A stretch of 64,000 nt of DNA from JBBROS01 sp965260995. Its GTDB lineage: Bacteria; Pseudomonadota; Alphaproteobacteria; Acetobacterales; Acetobacteraceae. Location of the stretch: the NCBI GenBank assembly GCA_965260995.1, contig CBDHCD010000001.1, positions 248,001 to 312,000 on the forward strand, given 5' to 3'. Position 1 is the stretch's first letter. Each line of letters starts with the position of its first letter. Below are positions 18,001-25,331 of the stretch, piece by piece. The notes beneath the pieces were generated by a model. It worked only from the letters and a program-made list of their open reading frames with translations. It did no database searches and had not been told where the DNA came from. Both the position numbers and the translations under genes were made by a program.

Positions 18001-18915
18001 ATGACATTGTTCGATCGGATCACGTACGGACTAACGTCGGAAGCGTTGTCTCGTTGGTGTCTCCTCCTCCTTGTACTGACTCCGACGATCAGGTCAGGCA
18101 GTGCCCAGTCGGCGGAACTGATCGCCTGGACCCCTCAGGCCGCCGGCCTGAACGGCGCATCCTTCACCGCCGACACGATCCGGTTCGCCGATTACGACCT
18201 CATTGTTCAGGCTCCCGACGCTGCAAGCTTCACCGAAGCGGGCTACCTTCCTATTCAGTCGTTTGCCCTCGGCGGCCAACCCGTGGCCGCCCCCGGCCTC
18301 AACGACCCGAGCGGCGCGGGCTGGGGCGCTTACATGCGCATCACCGGTTCCGGCATCCCGCTTACGACGCCCGAGGGCGGCATGGCTGCCGCCTATACTC
18401 AGCTCAGCTACCAGGTTCTGGGCTTCAACGGTTTTGCTACCTACGGCTTCGACGTGGACAACAACGTCGTTGTCGGCGGTGCCTTGGACAGCGTGACCAC
18501 CCTCTTCACCGGCTCGCTCATCAACGGCTCCATCGCCTTCGTTCCAACGGCTTCCGGCCTGAACATCGAAGGCCAGGTGTCTTCCACCGTGAGCCAGGCC
18601 GTGCCCGGCTTTGCCAGCAACCGGCTCGATACCCTCGATCTCACGATCCTCCATCCCCCTGCCGACTACACCTTCGTGTCTCAGACAGTGACCAAGGTCG
18701 CGGCCAGTTCAGGAACCAACGGCACCTTCACCACCGGTGCCGCCGTCGTGCCTGAGCCTTCCTCCATCATCCTGATCGTCTCCGCCCTGCTCGCCGCCAT
18801 CACCTTACGTGTAACGAACCGCAAATACGGACCGGCTCTGGCCCTTGGTGCTGACAGGTTGGAGGACCACCAACTGCCGAGGGCGTTGCCGGGCACCGTC
18901 AACTTGTTGAACTAA
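18001..18915 (+). CDS. PEP-CTERM sorting-domain protein, C-terminus altered by IS6
   Basis: A secreted protein of 304 codons. AAGGAG precedes the ATG at 18001, and a hydrophobic signal peptide (RWCLLLLVLTP) comes early. A beta-rich, Ser/Thr/Gly-rich body ends in the exosortase sorting signal: PEP in VVPEPSS, a membrane helix (IILIVSALLAAITL) and basic residues. Natural PEP-CTERM proteins stop just after the basic patch. This one continues 28 codons, the last seven and the stop being supplied by the IS6 left end (GTVNLLN). The native 3' end has therefore been replaced, and sorting may be impaired. Cargo function unknown. Confidence 0.75.
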   Translation: MTLFDRITYGLTSEALSRWCLLLLVLTPTIRSGSAQSAELIAWTPQAAGLNGASFTADTIRFADYDLIVQAPDAASFTEAGYLPIQSFALGGQPVAAPGLNDPSGAGWGAYMRITGSGIPLTTPEGGMAAAYTQLSYQVLGFNGFATYGFDVDNNVVVGGALDSVTTLFTGSLINGSIAFVPTASGLNIEGQVSSTVSQAVPGFASNRLDTLDLTILHPPADYTFVSQTVTKVAASSGTNGTFTTGAAVVPEPSSIILIVSALLAAITLRVTNRKYGPALALGADRLEDHQLPRALPGTVNLLN

Positions 18916-19730
18916 GGTTGCGATGGGGTGCGATTGGGACGGCGTGCTCGTGGTTACGCCGCAGCGGTGACGCCGGTGACCTCGGCCCAAGCTTGGAAGG
19001 CTTGGCTCCGGGCGGCTCGATACTGGGCGGCAGGCACTTGATGGCGGCGAAGGTGGAAGAGGTTGCTGATCCCGTCGTGGGCGGACAAGAAGCGCTGCGC
19101 CTGGCCGGCTGATTTGAAGCGCTTCATCTGCCGCTCTCGTCGCCGGGTAGGCTGGTGCGAGTTTTCCGCCCTGTTGTTCAGGCCCTTGTGCTTCCTGTGC
19201 TCGACGGAGGGCATCACCGCGCGCTTGGCAGCGCCGTAACTGGCGAGCTTGTCGGTGATCACGACACGGGGTGCTTGGCACTGCCGCTTGAGCAGCTTGC
19301 GCATCAAGCGCTTGGCGGCCCGCGCGTCGCGCCGGCTCTGCACCAGAATGTCCAGCACGGTCCCGTTCTGGTCCACTGCACGCCATAGCCAGTGCTTCAC
19401 GCCCGCGATCGTCAGCACGACCTCGTCCAGATGCCACTTGTCGCCGACCGCAGGCAGCCTGCGCCGGATCTGGTTTGCGAAACCCTGCCCGAACTTCAGC
19501 GCCCACTGGCGCACGGTCTCGTGGCTGACGACGATGCCGCGCGCGGCCAGCAGTTCGTCCACCATGCGCAGGCTCAGGGGAAAGCGGAAGTAGAGCCACA
19601 CCGCGTGGCTGATGATCTCGGCTGGGAAGCGATAGCCCGCGTAGCTCGGGCAGGCAGGTGTCGTCATCCCGCCCGCCTACCTGGCTCAACCTCATCCTGC
19701 AAGCCAGCCGGCCGCCAAGTTGACGGTGCC
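18892..19730 (-). mobile_element. IS6-family insertion sequence, copy 1 (839 bp)
   Basis: Bounded by GGCACCGTCAACTTG at 18892 and its complement ending at 19730. It carries one transposase on the minus strand. No 8-bp target duplication is present (cgttgccg at the left, ccggggag at the right), so the copy has been through a rearrangement, or adjacent DNA was deleted. It forms the left inverted arm of the dpd region, with copy 2 at 23567-24404 on the right. Confidence 0.9.
18954..19667 (-). CDS. IS6-family transposase (copy 1)
   Basis: A 237-residue IS6 (IS26-like) transposase. It has an N-terminal HTH (FPLSLRMVDELLAARGIVVS, then HETVRQWALKF). The DDE residues are in KWHLDEVVLTI, VVITDKLASY and NRAENSHQPTRRRER. 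It is intact, and so the probable source of transposase for the defective copies nearby. These transposases form cointegrates and can delete adjacent DNA, which fits the truncated genes at several IS6 edges in this window. Confidence 0.93.
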   Translation of the reverse strand: MTTPACPSYAGYRFPAEIISHAVWLYFRFPLSLRMVDELLAARGIVVSHETVRQWALKFGQGFANQIRRRLPAVGDKWHLDEVVLTIAGVKHWLWRAVDQNGTVLDILVQSRRDARAAKRLMRKLLKRQCQAPRVVITDKLASYGAAKRAVMPSVEHRKHKGLNNRAENSHQPTRRRERQMKRFKSAGQAQRFLSAHDGISNLFHLRRHQVPAAQYRAARSQAFQAWAEVTGVTAAA

Positions 19731-19794
19731 CCGGGGAGGGCAGATTTGGCTTGAAAGTGCATCGGGCTGAGGCGGCCCCGGCCGGCGTCAGCGA

Positions 19795-19971
19795 CTACGC
19801 TCCTGGCGCCCGGATCATCATGCCTGCGTCGGCAGGACTAACGATGAGACCTGTTTCTGGACTGCTCCCGGACAGGTTCAGGCGCTCATAGCGGAACGGG
19901 CCTATCGGAATGTCTTGACCGGCAATCAAACGTTCCCCGACCACCATCTGTCGAACCGCGAACGGAGACAT
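19795..19971 (-). CDS. small hypothetical protein
   Basis: A 58-codon frame from ATG 19971 with GGTAGG just upstream. The peptide contains VVGERLIAGQDIPIGPFRYE and ends MMIRAPGA, an arrangement reminiscent of small SAF- or phage-structural-like proteins, but no family was recognised. It lies between IS6 copy 1 and a small membrane protein on the same strand. It may be the remains of a phage-like module; low certainty. Confidence 0.3.
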   Translation of the reverse strand: MSPFAVRQMVVGERLIAGQDIPIGPFRYERLNLSGSSPETGLIVSPADAGMMIRAPGA

Positions 19972-20049
19972 GACCTACCGATTATGAGCGTTGTCGATCA
20001 CGCCTTGGAGGTTCCGGTTCTCACGGCACCTGGTTGTTCGTCAAGCGTG

Positions 20050-20310
20050 TTAGCCGACGCGCCCAGTCGCACGCAGCAGCAGGGTCACAGCGCCGATCGC
20101 GGCGGCCATCAGACCGGCACCGGCGCCGGCGGCGACGGCCATCGCCTTCCAGGGTTCCCACTTGACCTGCGTCTTGAAGTGCTCGGTTTGCACGGCCATC
20201 AGTTCGATCCTCAGTTCGTGTTCAAGCAGTTCCTGCTCTGGCGTGAGTGCCAACGGCCCTGGCTCCTTGACCTTGGTCGTGATGATACACCGTCTGGATG
20301 AGATCGGCAT
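20050..20310 (-). CDS. small single-helix membrane protein
   Basis: An 86-residue protein from ATG 20310. An acidic amphipathic region (LTPEQELLEHELRIELMAVQ, a likely coiled coil) is followed by one strongly hydrophobic helix (AVAAGAGAGLMAAAIGAVTL) and a short basic tail. The layout resembles small phage-associated membrane proteins, but no family is recognised. A truncated frame lies immediately upstream on the same strand. Confidence 0.45.
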   Translation of the reverse strand: MPISSRRCIITTKVKEPGPLALTPEQELLEHELRIELMAVQTEHFKTQVKWEPWKAMAVAAGAGAGLMAAAIGAVTLLLRATGRVG

Positions 20311-20348
20311 TCGCCGATGGAGGTACACCTGACCACCTGCCGCAGCGG

Positions 20349-20467
20349 CTATGCCACCCGCTGGTGGCCGGTCCTGGACGCGGCCGTCCACCTGGGGTGG
20401 AACCGCCGCACGTCCGGCAGGGCCGGGTCGCTGGTCGGTTCCTTCCACAAGGCGAGGTCGTCGTGGG
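20349..20467 (-). pseudogene. 3' fragment of an unknown gene, cut by IS6 end
   Basis: An open frame reading leftward from the IS6 end at 20468 (DDLALWKEPTSDPALPDV, continuing RRFHPRWTAASRTG) to a TAG at 20349-20351, followed closely by the small membrane protein gene. Its 5' part is missing because the IS6 solo end begins at 20468. Coding character is only suggestive. Confidence 0.25.
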
Positions 20468-20529
20468 GGCACCGTCAACTTGGCGGCCGAACGGCTTGCG
20501 AGACGCGGCTGAGCCAGGCAGGCGGGCGG
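20468..20529 (+). mobile_element. solo IS6-family terminus joined to dpdA
   Basis: 62 bp matching the first bases of an IS6-family element (GGCACCGTCAACTTGGCGG onward to GGCGGGCGG), stopping where the transposase ATG would begin. Its sequence is closer to the copies at 47333 and 29485-29653 than to copy 1. The very next codon is the first Met of the dpdA frame, so this end has replaced the native upstream region of dpdA. Confidence 0.8.
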
Positions 20530-21795
20530 ATGGACTTCGTAGACCCGACTTACGACTTCGTCACCGACCGCAATAGCAAAAGCCGGAATGTGCACCGGGA
20601 TGACGAGTACCCGCATGAGTTCCTCGATGCCGCGCCCTACGACGGCATTCTCGTCTCGCGCGGCATCGTCGGGGACGTCCTCAGGAACGGCAAGTACACC
20701 ATCGCGCAATCGATGCGATTTCGGCGGGAGGGCGCGAGACGGTTTCTCCGATACGACGAGGAGCGTTTCCCACGCAGTATGATGATGGGCGACTGCGGAG
20801 CCTTCACCTACCGAAACCTGCCAAAACCACCCTTCGGCGCTGACGACACCGTCGAATTCTATGCAGATGGAGGATTCACGCACGGCTGCTCACCCGACCA
20901 TCTCATCTTCGACTTCGATGACGAGGGGACCGACCGCAGCGCGGCTGGTGCGCCGCAGGCGGTGCTCGACCGCTACGAAATCACTCTGCAGAACGCCTCG
21001 GAGTTCAAGGCATCTGCACGCCGAATCGGCCGGCATTTCACGCCCATGGGCGTTGTCCAAGGCTGGTCTGCGCCCAGCATGGCGAATGCGGCAGCCTCAC
21101 TTGTGGAGATGGGCTACGACTATCTCGCGATCGGCGGCATGGTGCCGCTCAAGATCGACCAGATCTGCCGGGCGCTCGCGGCCGTCCGGAACGTCATCCC
21201 CGGGAACGTCAGGCTCCACGTGCTCGGCTTCGGCAAGATCGAGAACCTCGCCGACATCGAACGGCACGGCGTTGCGAGCTTCGACAGCACGTCACCGCTG
21301 GTGAGGGCGTTCAAGGACGCTCGCAAGAACTACTGGGCGCGGGACGCGGCGGGGGGCCTCGCCTATTACACCGCGATCCGTATCCCCCAGGCGACGGAGA
21401 ACAATCATCTCAAGGCCATGGCTCTTGAGGGCAAGGTTGACCAAGAGCGCATCCGCTGTCTCGAGCAGGCTGCGCTTGAGGGCGTGCGGAGCTTCTCGAG
21501 GCGGGAAGCGGCGCTCGATGAGGCCCTCAACGCCGTGATGTCCTACTGGAGCCAACTAAACTGGACGGGAGAATCCTCTCCGACCAAGCACTCGCAAGCC
21601 ATCAATCGGCAGCGTCAGACCTACGCACGGACATTGGAGGACAGACCATGGGAATCATGCGCATGCCGCGTGTGCCGCGAGGGAGGCGTCGAAGCGATGA
21701 TCTTCCGCTCCTCGAACCGCAACAAGCGGCGGGGCTTCCACAACCTCAAGGTGTTCCACGACCATCTGCGGCAGCACCGGGCCGGACGGCCGTGA
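20530..21795 (+). CDS. dpdA: DpdA, 7-deazaguanine DNA transglycosylase (TGT family)
   Basis: A TGT-fold enzyme that exchanges guanine for preQ0 in DNA, the committed step of Dpd modification. DFVDPTYDFVTDRNS and APYDGILVSRG are DpdA-type N-terminal features. Asp88 in MMGDCGAFTYR and Asp252 in VASFDSTSPL correspond to the general acid/base and nucleophile of TGT enzymes. VVQGWSAPSM and IGGMVPLK line the base pocket. The C-terminal zinc site is CACRVC (377-382) with His404. It has 421 residues. It begins directly at an IS6 remnant, so roughly ten native N-terminal residues and the promoter are probably missing. It overlaps dpdB by 4 bp (GTGA). Confidence 0.85.
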   Translation: MDFVDPTYDFVTDRNSKSRNVHRDDEYPHEFLDAAPYDGILVSRGIVGDVLRNGKYTIAQSMRFRREGARRFLRYDEERFPRSMMMGDCGAFTYRNLPKPPFGADDTVEFYADGGFTHGCSPDHLIFDFDDEGTDRSAAGAPQAVLDRYEITLQNASEFKASARRIGRHFTPMGVVQGWSAPSMANAAASLVEMGYDYLAIGGMVPLKIDQICRALAAVRNVIPGNVRLHVLGFGKIENLADIERHGVASFDSTSPLVRAFKDARKNYWARDAAGGLAYYTAIRIPQATENNHLKAMALEGKVDQERIRCLEQAALEGVRSFSRREAALDEALNAVMSYWSQLNWTGESSPTKHSQAINRQRQTYARTLEDRPWESCACRVCREGGVEAMIFRSSNRNKRRGFHNLKVFHDHLRQHRAGRP

Positions 21796-22892
21796 GCGCG
21801 ACGACGCTGCGGTTCGACGTCGTGATACCCCGCCAAAATCAGGCTCTGCCTGTCTTCTCATTCGCGGCGAGGGCGCGCGACGTCGTGCGCTTCGCCCGCA
21901 TTGAGCGGGCCGGCCGCGACGGGGAGGGCCAACTGCGGGGTTTCCAGAGGCCTCAGATCGCCGGGCACATCCACGAGATCCGCGACTACCTTGAGAAGCC
22001 CGGCGCCATCCTCCCCAATCCGATCGTAATCGGCTTCACCGGATCGGCGACCATCAAACCTGCTACCACAGATAGCGCAGGGGGCGGGACCGGCATGCTC
22101 ACAATCGATGTCTCGGACGGTCCGCCTGGCTGGATTGTCGACGGCCAGCAGCGCTTCACCGCACTCCGCGAAATCTCGGAGGCTGGCGGGCGCGACTTCG
22201 AGGTCCTTGTCTCGGGCTTCATCTGCGAAAACGTTGCCGAATTACAAAAACAGTTTATCCTGATTAACAGTACGCGGCCGCTGCCAAAAGCCTTGGTGTA
22301 TGAACTCCTGCCACAGGTCGATGACCTACCGCGGCGCATGTCGAACCGCTCGCAGGCTGCGCTCCTAACGGAGGCCCTGAACTACCGAGCCGGATCCTCG
22401 CTCAACGGCCTCATCCGGCAGCAGACCAACCCGCGCGGCGTGATCCGAGATACCGTTTTACAGCGTGTCATCATGACGTCCATCTCGGACGGCGCCCTGC
22501 GCCTTTACGCCGGCGAGAATGCCCTCCTGCTCGACAAAGGGTATTCGCTCATCAGCGAGTTTTTCCATGCGGTCCAGCACGTTTTCCGGAGTGACTGGGA
22601 TGGCCATGCCCCCAAGTCCTCGCGCCTAATCCACGGCACGGGCATCACTGCCATGGGCTACGTCATGGAGGCGATCCATTCGGCAACGGGGTGCGAAGGC
22701 CGTGCTGATTTTGCCGTAGGCTTGCGACCGCTTGCCGGTAGGACCGCCTGGACATCGGGAGAATGGGACTTCGGCGCCGAGAAGAGGCGCTGGAACGGTC
22801 TGCAGAACGTACCGACCGACGTTAAGCAACTCGCCCATCACCTCGTGCAGATGCTCAAGCGTGAGCGTGATCGGACGGACGAAGCAGCTTAA
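21792..22892 (+). CDS. dpdB: DpdB, DGQHR-domain ParB/DndB-like protein
   Basis: A 366-residue protein starting at the GTG that overlaps the dpdA stop. GFQRPQIAGHIHEIRDYLE and the signature WIVDGQQRFTALREI (DGQHR variant DGQQR, residues 117-121) place it in the DGQHR family shared by DpdB and DndB. FILINSTRPL follows, as in family members. DpdB is required with DpdA to insert preQ0 into DNA and is thought to supply an ATPase/DNA-handling function. Gene order and overlap with dpdA support the assignment. Confidence 0.85.
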   Translation: MSATTLRFDVVIPRQNQALPVFSFAARARDVVRFARIERAGRDGEGQLRGFQRPQIAGHIHEIRDYLEKPGAILPNPIVIGFTGSATIKPATTDSAGGGTGMLTIDVSDGPPGWIVDGQQRFTALREISEAGGRDFEVLVSGFICENVAELQKQFILINSTRPLPKALVYELLPQVDDLPRRMSNRSQAALLTEALNYRAGSSLNGLIRQQTNPRGVIRDTVLQRVIMTSISDGALRLYAGENALLLDKGYSLISEFFHAVQHVFRSDWDGHAPKSSRLIHGTGITAMGYVMEAIHSATGCEGRADFAVGLRPLAGRTAWTSGEWDFGAEKRRWNGLQNVPTDVKQLAHHLVQMLKRERDRTDEAA

Positions 22893-22894
22893 GC

Positions 22895-23527
22895 ATGACC
22901 TACAGCATCAAGGAGATATTCTACACCTTACAGGGAGAAGGCCAGAATGCCGGGCGCGCTGCAGTGTTCTGCCGCTTCGCCGGCTGTAATCTCTGGTCGG
23001 GGCGAGAGACCGACCGGCAGGCGGCAACCTGCCGTTTCTGCGATACCGACTTCGTGGGAATGGATGGGTCAGGCGGTGGCCGCTTTCAGAACGCCCACAG
23101 CCTCACGACCGCGATTGCGGCCGCGTGGGGGGACAAGCCGGATCACCGTTTGGCGGTGCTGACAGGGGGTGAGCCATTGCTGCAGGTTGATGCGGAACTC
23201 GTTACAGCTCTCCATGAGAAAGGCTTCAAGGTTGCCGTCGAGACTAACGGCACTGTGGCCGCTCCGCCCGGCCTCGACTGGATCTGCGTCAGCCCCAAGG
23301 CCGGTGCTCGCCTTGTCCAAGTCACGGGCGACGAACTCAAGCTTGTTTATCCCCAGGTAGGGGCAGCGCCCTCCGCCTTTGAGAACTGCAAGTTCGACCA
23401 CTTCCTGCTCCAACCCATGGATGGTCCCGACCATCTTGAGAACACCCGGGCGGCGATCGCCTACTGCATGGCGCACCCGAAATGGCGGTTCAGCTTCCAG
23501 ACGCACAAGGCGATCGGCATCAGATGA
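22895..23527 (+). CDS. queE: 7-carboxy-7-deazaguanine synthase QueE (radical SAM)
   Basis: A 210-residue radical SAM enzyme. The cluster motif is the QueE-type CX14CX2C (Cys31, Cys46, Cys49), with FYTLQGEGQNAGR at the N-terminus and LTGGEPLLQ as the SAM-binding GGE motif. VETNGT and SPKAG are further QueE signatures. It converts 6-carboxytetrahydropterin to 7-carboxy-7-deazaguanine, the preQ0 precursor. It starts 2 bp after dpdB, and its stop overlaps the queD ATG (ATGA), so the four genes formed one operon supplying preQ0 for DNA modification. Confidence 0.93.
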   Translation: MTYSIKEIFYTLQGEGQNAGRAAVFCRFAGCNLWSGRETDRQAATCRFCDTDFVGMDGSGGGRFQNAHSLTTAIAAAWGDKPDHRLAVLTGGEPLLQVDAELVTALHEKGFKVAVETNGTVAAPPGLDWICVSPKAGARLVQVTGDELKLVYPQVGAAPSAFENCKFDHFLLQPMDGPDHLENTRAAIAYCMAHPKWRFSFQTHKAIGIR

Positions 23528-23566
23528 GAATCACCCAAGCATTTACCTTTGAGGCGGCCCACCAAC
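23524..23566 (+). pseudogene. queD: queD 5' fragment (6-carboxytetrahydropterin synthase)
   Basis: Only 14 codons remain: MRITQAFTFEAAHQ, the conserved QueD/PTPS N-terminus including the zinc-ligand His of the FEAAH motif. The IS6 copy 2 begins at 23567 and the rest of queD is absent. The frame then runs through IS6 sequence and, because of a 1-bp deletion there, continues into the transposase frame to 24342. No functional QueD can be made here, so preQ0 supply would need a copy elsewhere. Confidence 0.85.
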
Positions 23567-24404
23567 GGCACCGTCAACTTGGCGGCCGGCTGGCTTGCAG
23601 GATGAGGTTGAGCCAGGTAGGCGGGCGGGATGACGACGCCTGCCTGCCCGAGCTACGCGGGCTATCGCTTCCCAGCCGAGATCATCAGCCACGCGGTGTG
23701 GCTCTACTTCCGCTTTCCCCTGAGCCTGCGCATGGTGGACGAACTGCTGGCGCGCGCGGCATCGTCGTCAGCCACGAGACCGTGCGCCAGTGGGCGCTGA
23801 AGTTCGGGCAGGGTTTCGCAAACCAGATCCGGCGCAGGCTGCCTGCGGTCGGCGACAAGTGGCATCTGGACGAGGTCGTGCTGACGATCGCGGGCGTGAA
23901 GCACTGGCTATGGCGTGCAGTGGACCAGAACGGGACCGTGCTGGACATTCTGGTGCAGAGCCGGCGCGACGCGCGGGCCGCCAAGCGCTTGATGCGCAAG
24001 CTGCTCAAGCGGCAGTGCCAAGCACCCCGTGTCGTGATCACCGACAAGCTCGCCAGTTACGGCGCTGCCAAGCGCGCGGTGATGCCCTCCGTCGAGCACA
24101 GGAAGCACAAGGGCCTGAACAACAGGGCGGAAAACTCGCACCAGCCTACCCGGCGACGAGAGCGGCAGATGAAGCGCTTCAAATCAGCCGGCCAGGCGCA
24201 GCGCTTCTTGTCCGCCCACGACGGGATCAGCAACCTCTTCCACCTTCGCCGCCATCAAGTGCCTGCCGCCCAGTATCGAGCCGCCCGGAGCCAAGCCTTC
24301 CAAGCTTGGGCCAAGGTCACCGGCGTCACCGCTGCGGCGTAACCACGAGCACGCCGTCCCAATCGCACCCCATCGCAACCTTAGTTCAACAAGTTGACGG
24401 TGCC
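23567..24404 (+). mobile_element. IS6-family insertion sequence, copy 2 (838 bp)
   Basis: Bounded by GGCACCGTCAACTTG at 23567 and CAAGTTGACGGTGCC ending at 24404. It is nearly identical to copy 1 but one base shorter. It lies in the opposite orientation and forms the right arm around the dpd genes. There is no 8-bp duplication (ccaccaac versus agccgaaa). It joins a decapitated parA to a truncated queD, the typical footprint of an IS6-mediated adjacent deletion. Confidence 0.9.
23630..24342 (+). pseudogene. IS6-family transposase, frameshifted (copy 2)
   Basis: Same protein as copy 1, starting at ATG 23630, but one C is missing near 23750 (ctggcgcgcg where copy 1 has ctggccgcgcg). The frame is lost right after VDELLA. 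The downstream two-thirds (IVVSHETVRQWALKFGQG to the C-terminus) is intact in another frame, with one visible substitution (AWAKVTGV instead of AWAEVTGV). It probably depends on copy 1 for movement. Confidence 0.88.
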
Positions 24405-24998
24405 AGCCGAAAAGGTGGGGCGGGCAAGACGACCATCGCCGTACATCTTGCGGTCGAAGCTCAGCGGGCGGGAGCTGGCCCTGTCGCGCTTATCGACACT
24501 GATCCCATGCAGGGCATGACCCAGTGGTGGGACGCTCGCAACGAAGCGGTGCCGGTGCTGTTCAAGGGAGCTGTGGCAGAACTGGCTCCTGAACTGAGGA
24601 AGCAAGGATATCGCTTGTTGGTGGTCGATACGCCTCCTTCCATTGGCGAGGAAGTTTCACTGGCTGTAAGGTCGGCTTCCTTAGTGCTGATCCCGGTTCA
24701 GCCTTCCCCTAATGACCTGCGTGCGGCGGGATCGACGGTTGGAATGGCAAATGGGCTGAAAAAACCGCTCGCCTTCGTAATTAACCGCGTCAAGCCCCGT
24801 GTCAGGCTGACCGTGCAGGCGTATGAAGCCTTGGCACCCCATGGCGTCATTTCTCCTCTTCTTTATGACCGCATCGATTATGCGGCTGCCATGAACGATG
24901 GCCTGACGGCTCCTGAACTGGACTCACGAGGGCCGGCTCCCGGCGAAGTGTCGGCGCTTTGGTCCTACGTTGCATCCAGGTTGGAGTTGACGGCATGA
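24405..24998 (+). pseudogene. parA: ParA-type partition ATPase lacking its start
   Basis: A ParA/MinD-family Walker ATPase with the deviant Walker A loop SRKGGAGKTTIAVHLAVEA right at the IS6 junction. It also has LIDTDPMQGMTQWW (motif A'), LLVVDTPPS (Walker B) and LIPVQPSPNDLRA. Only the first strand, perhaps 6-8 residues with the start codon, is missing, replaced by IS6 copy 2. The gene overlaps a small downstream partner (ATGA), as in plasmid partition cassettes, which suggests a plasmid origin for this part of the window. Confidence 0.8.
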
Positions 24999-25279
24999 GC
25001 AAGCGTCCAATCACCCCTCTTGCCATGGCCGTGCCGGCAGCCAAGGGATCAGCCTACGTGCCTGAAAGCGTAGGAGATGATTCCTTGCGCTCTCTTCAGC
25101 CTACGCCGTCCAGTGCTCCAACACCGCCGCCCGGGCCTGCTGCGATGAATTTCAAACTCACCCCTGCAGCCAGTGCGGCTCTGCGCGTCCATCAATTCAA
25201 AACCGGACGGGCGAAACAAGCCATTGTTGAGGAAGCGCTGGATCAGTGGTTGGAGCGTAACGCCCACCTAATCGCCTAG
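24995..25279 (+). CDS. small ParA-partner protein
   Basis: A 94-residue protein whose ATG overlaps the parA stop. A Pro/Ser-rich flexible N-terminus (PTPSSAPTPPPGPAAM) is followed by a compact C-terminal region, LTPAASAALRVHQFKTGRAK then QAIVEEALDQWL. It has the size and spacing of a ribbon-helix-helix DNA-binding domain, like plasmid ParB/ParG-type centromere binders. It may bind a nearby centromere and regulate parA. No specific family was recognised. Confidence 0.55.
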   Translation: MSKRPITPLAMAVPAAKGSAYVPESVGDDSLRSLQPTPSSAPTPPPGPAAMNFKLTPAASAALRVHQFKTGRAKQAIVEEALDQWLERNAHLIA

Positions 25280-25331
25280 CACTACCTGGGCACTTCAACA
25301 ACGTAATCCGGCCCGCCATCTGCTGAACTCC

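Noticed and set aside
20317..20529. Upstream extension of the dpdA frame to an ATG at 20317
   Set aside because: The extra 71 codons run through the IS6 end and antisense to other frames; they resemble no DpdA sequence.
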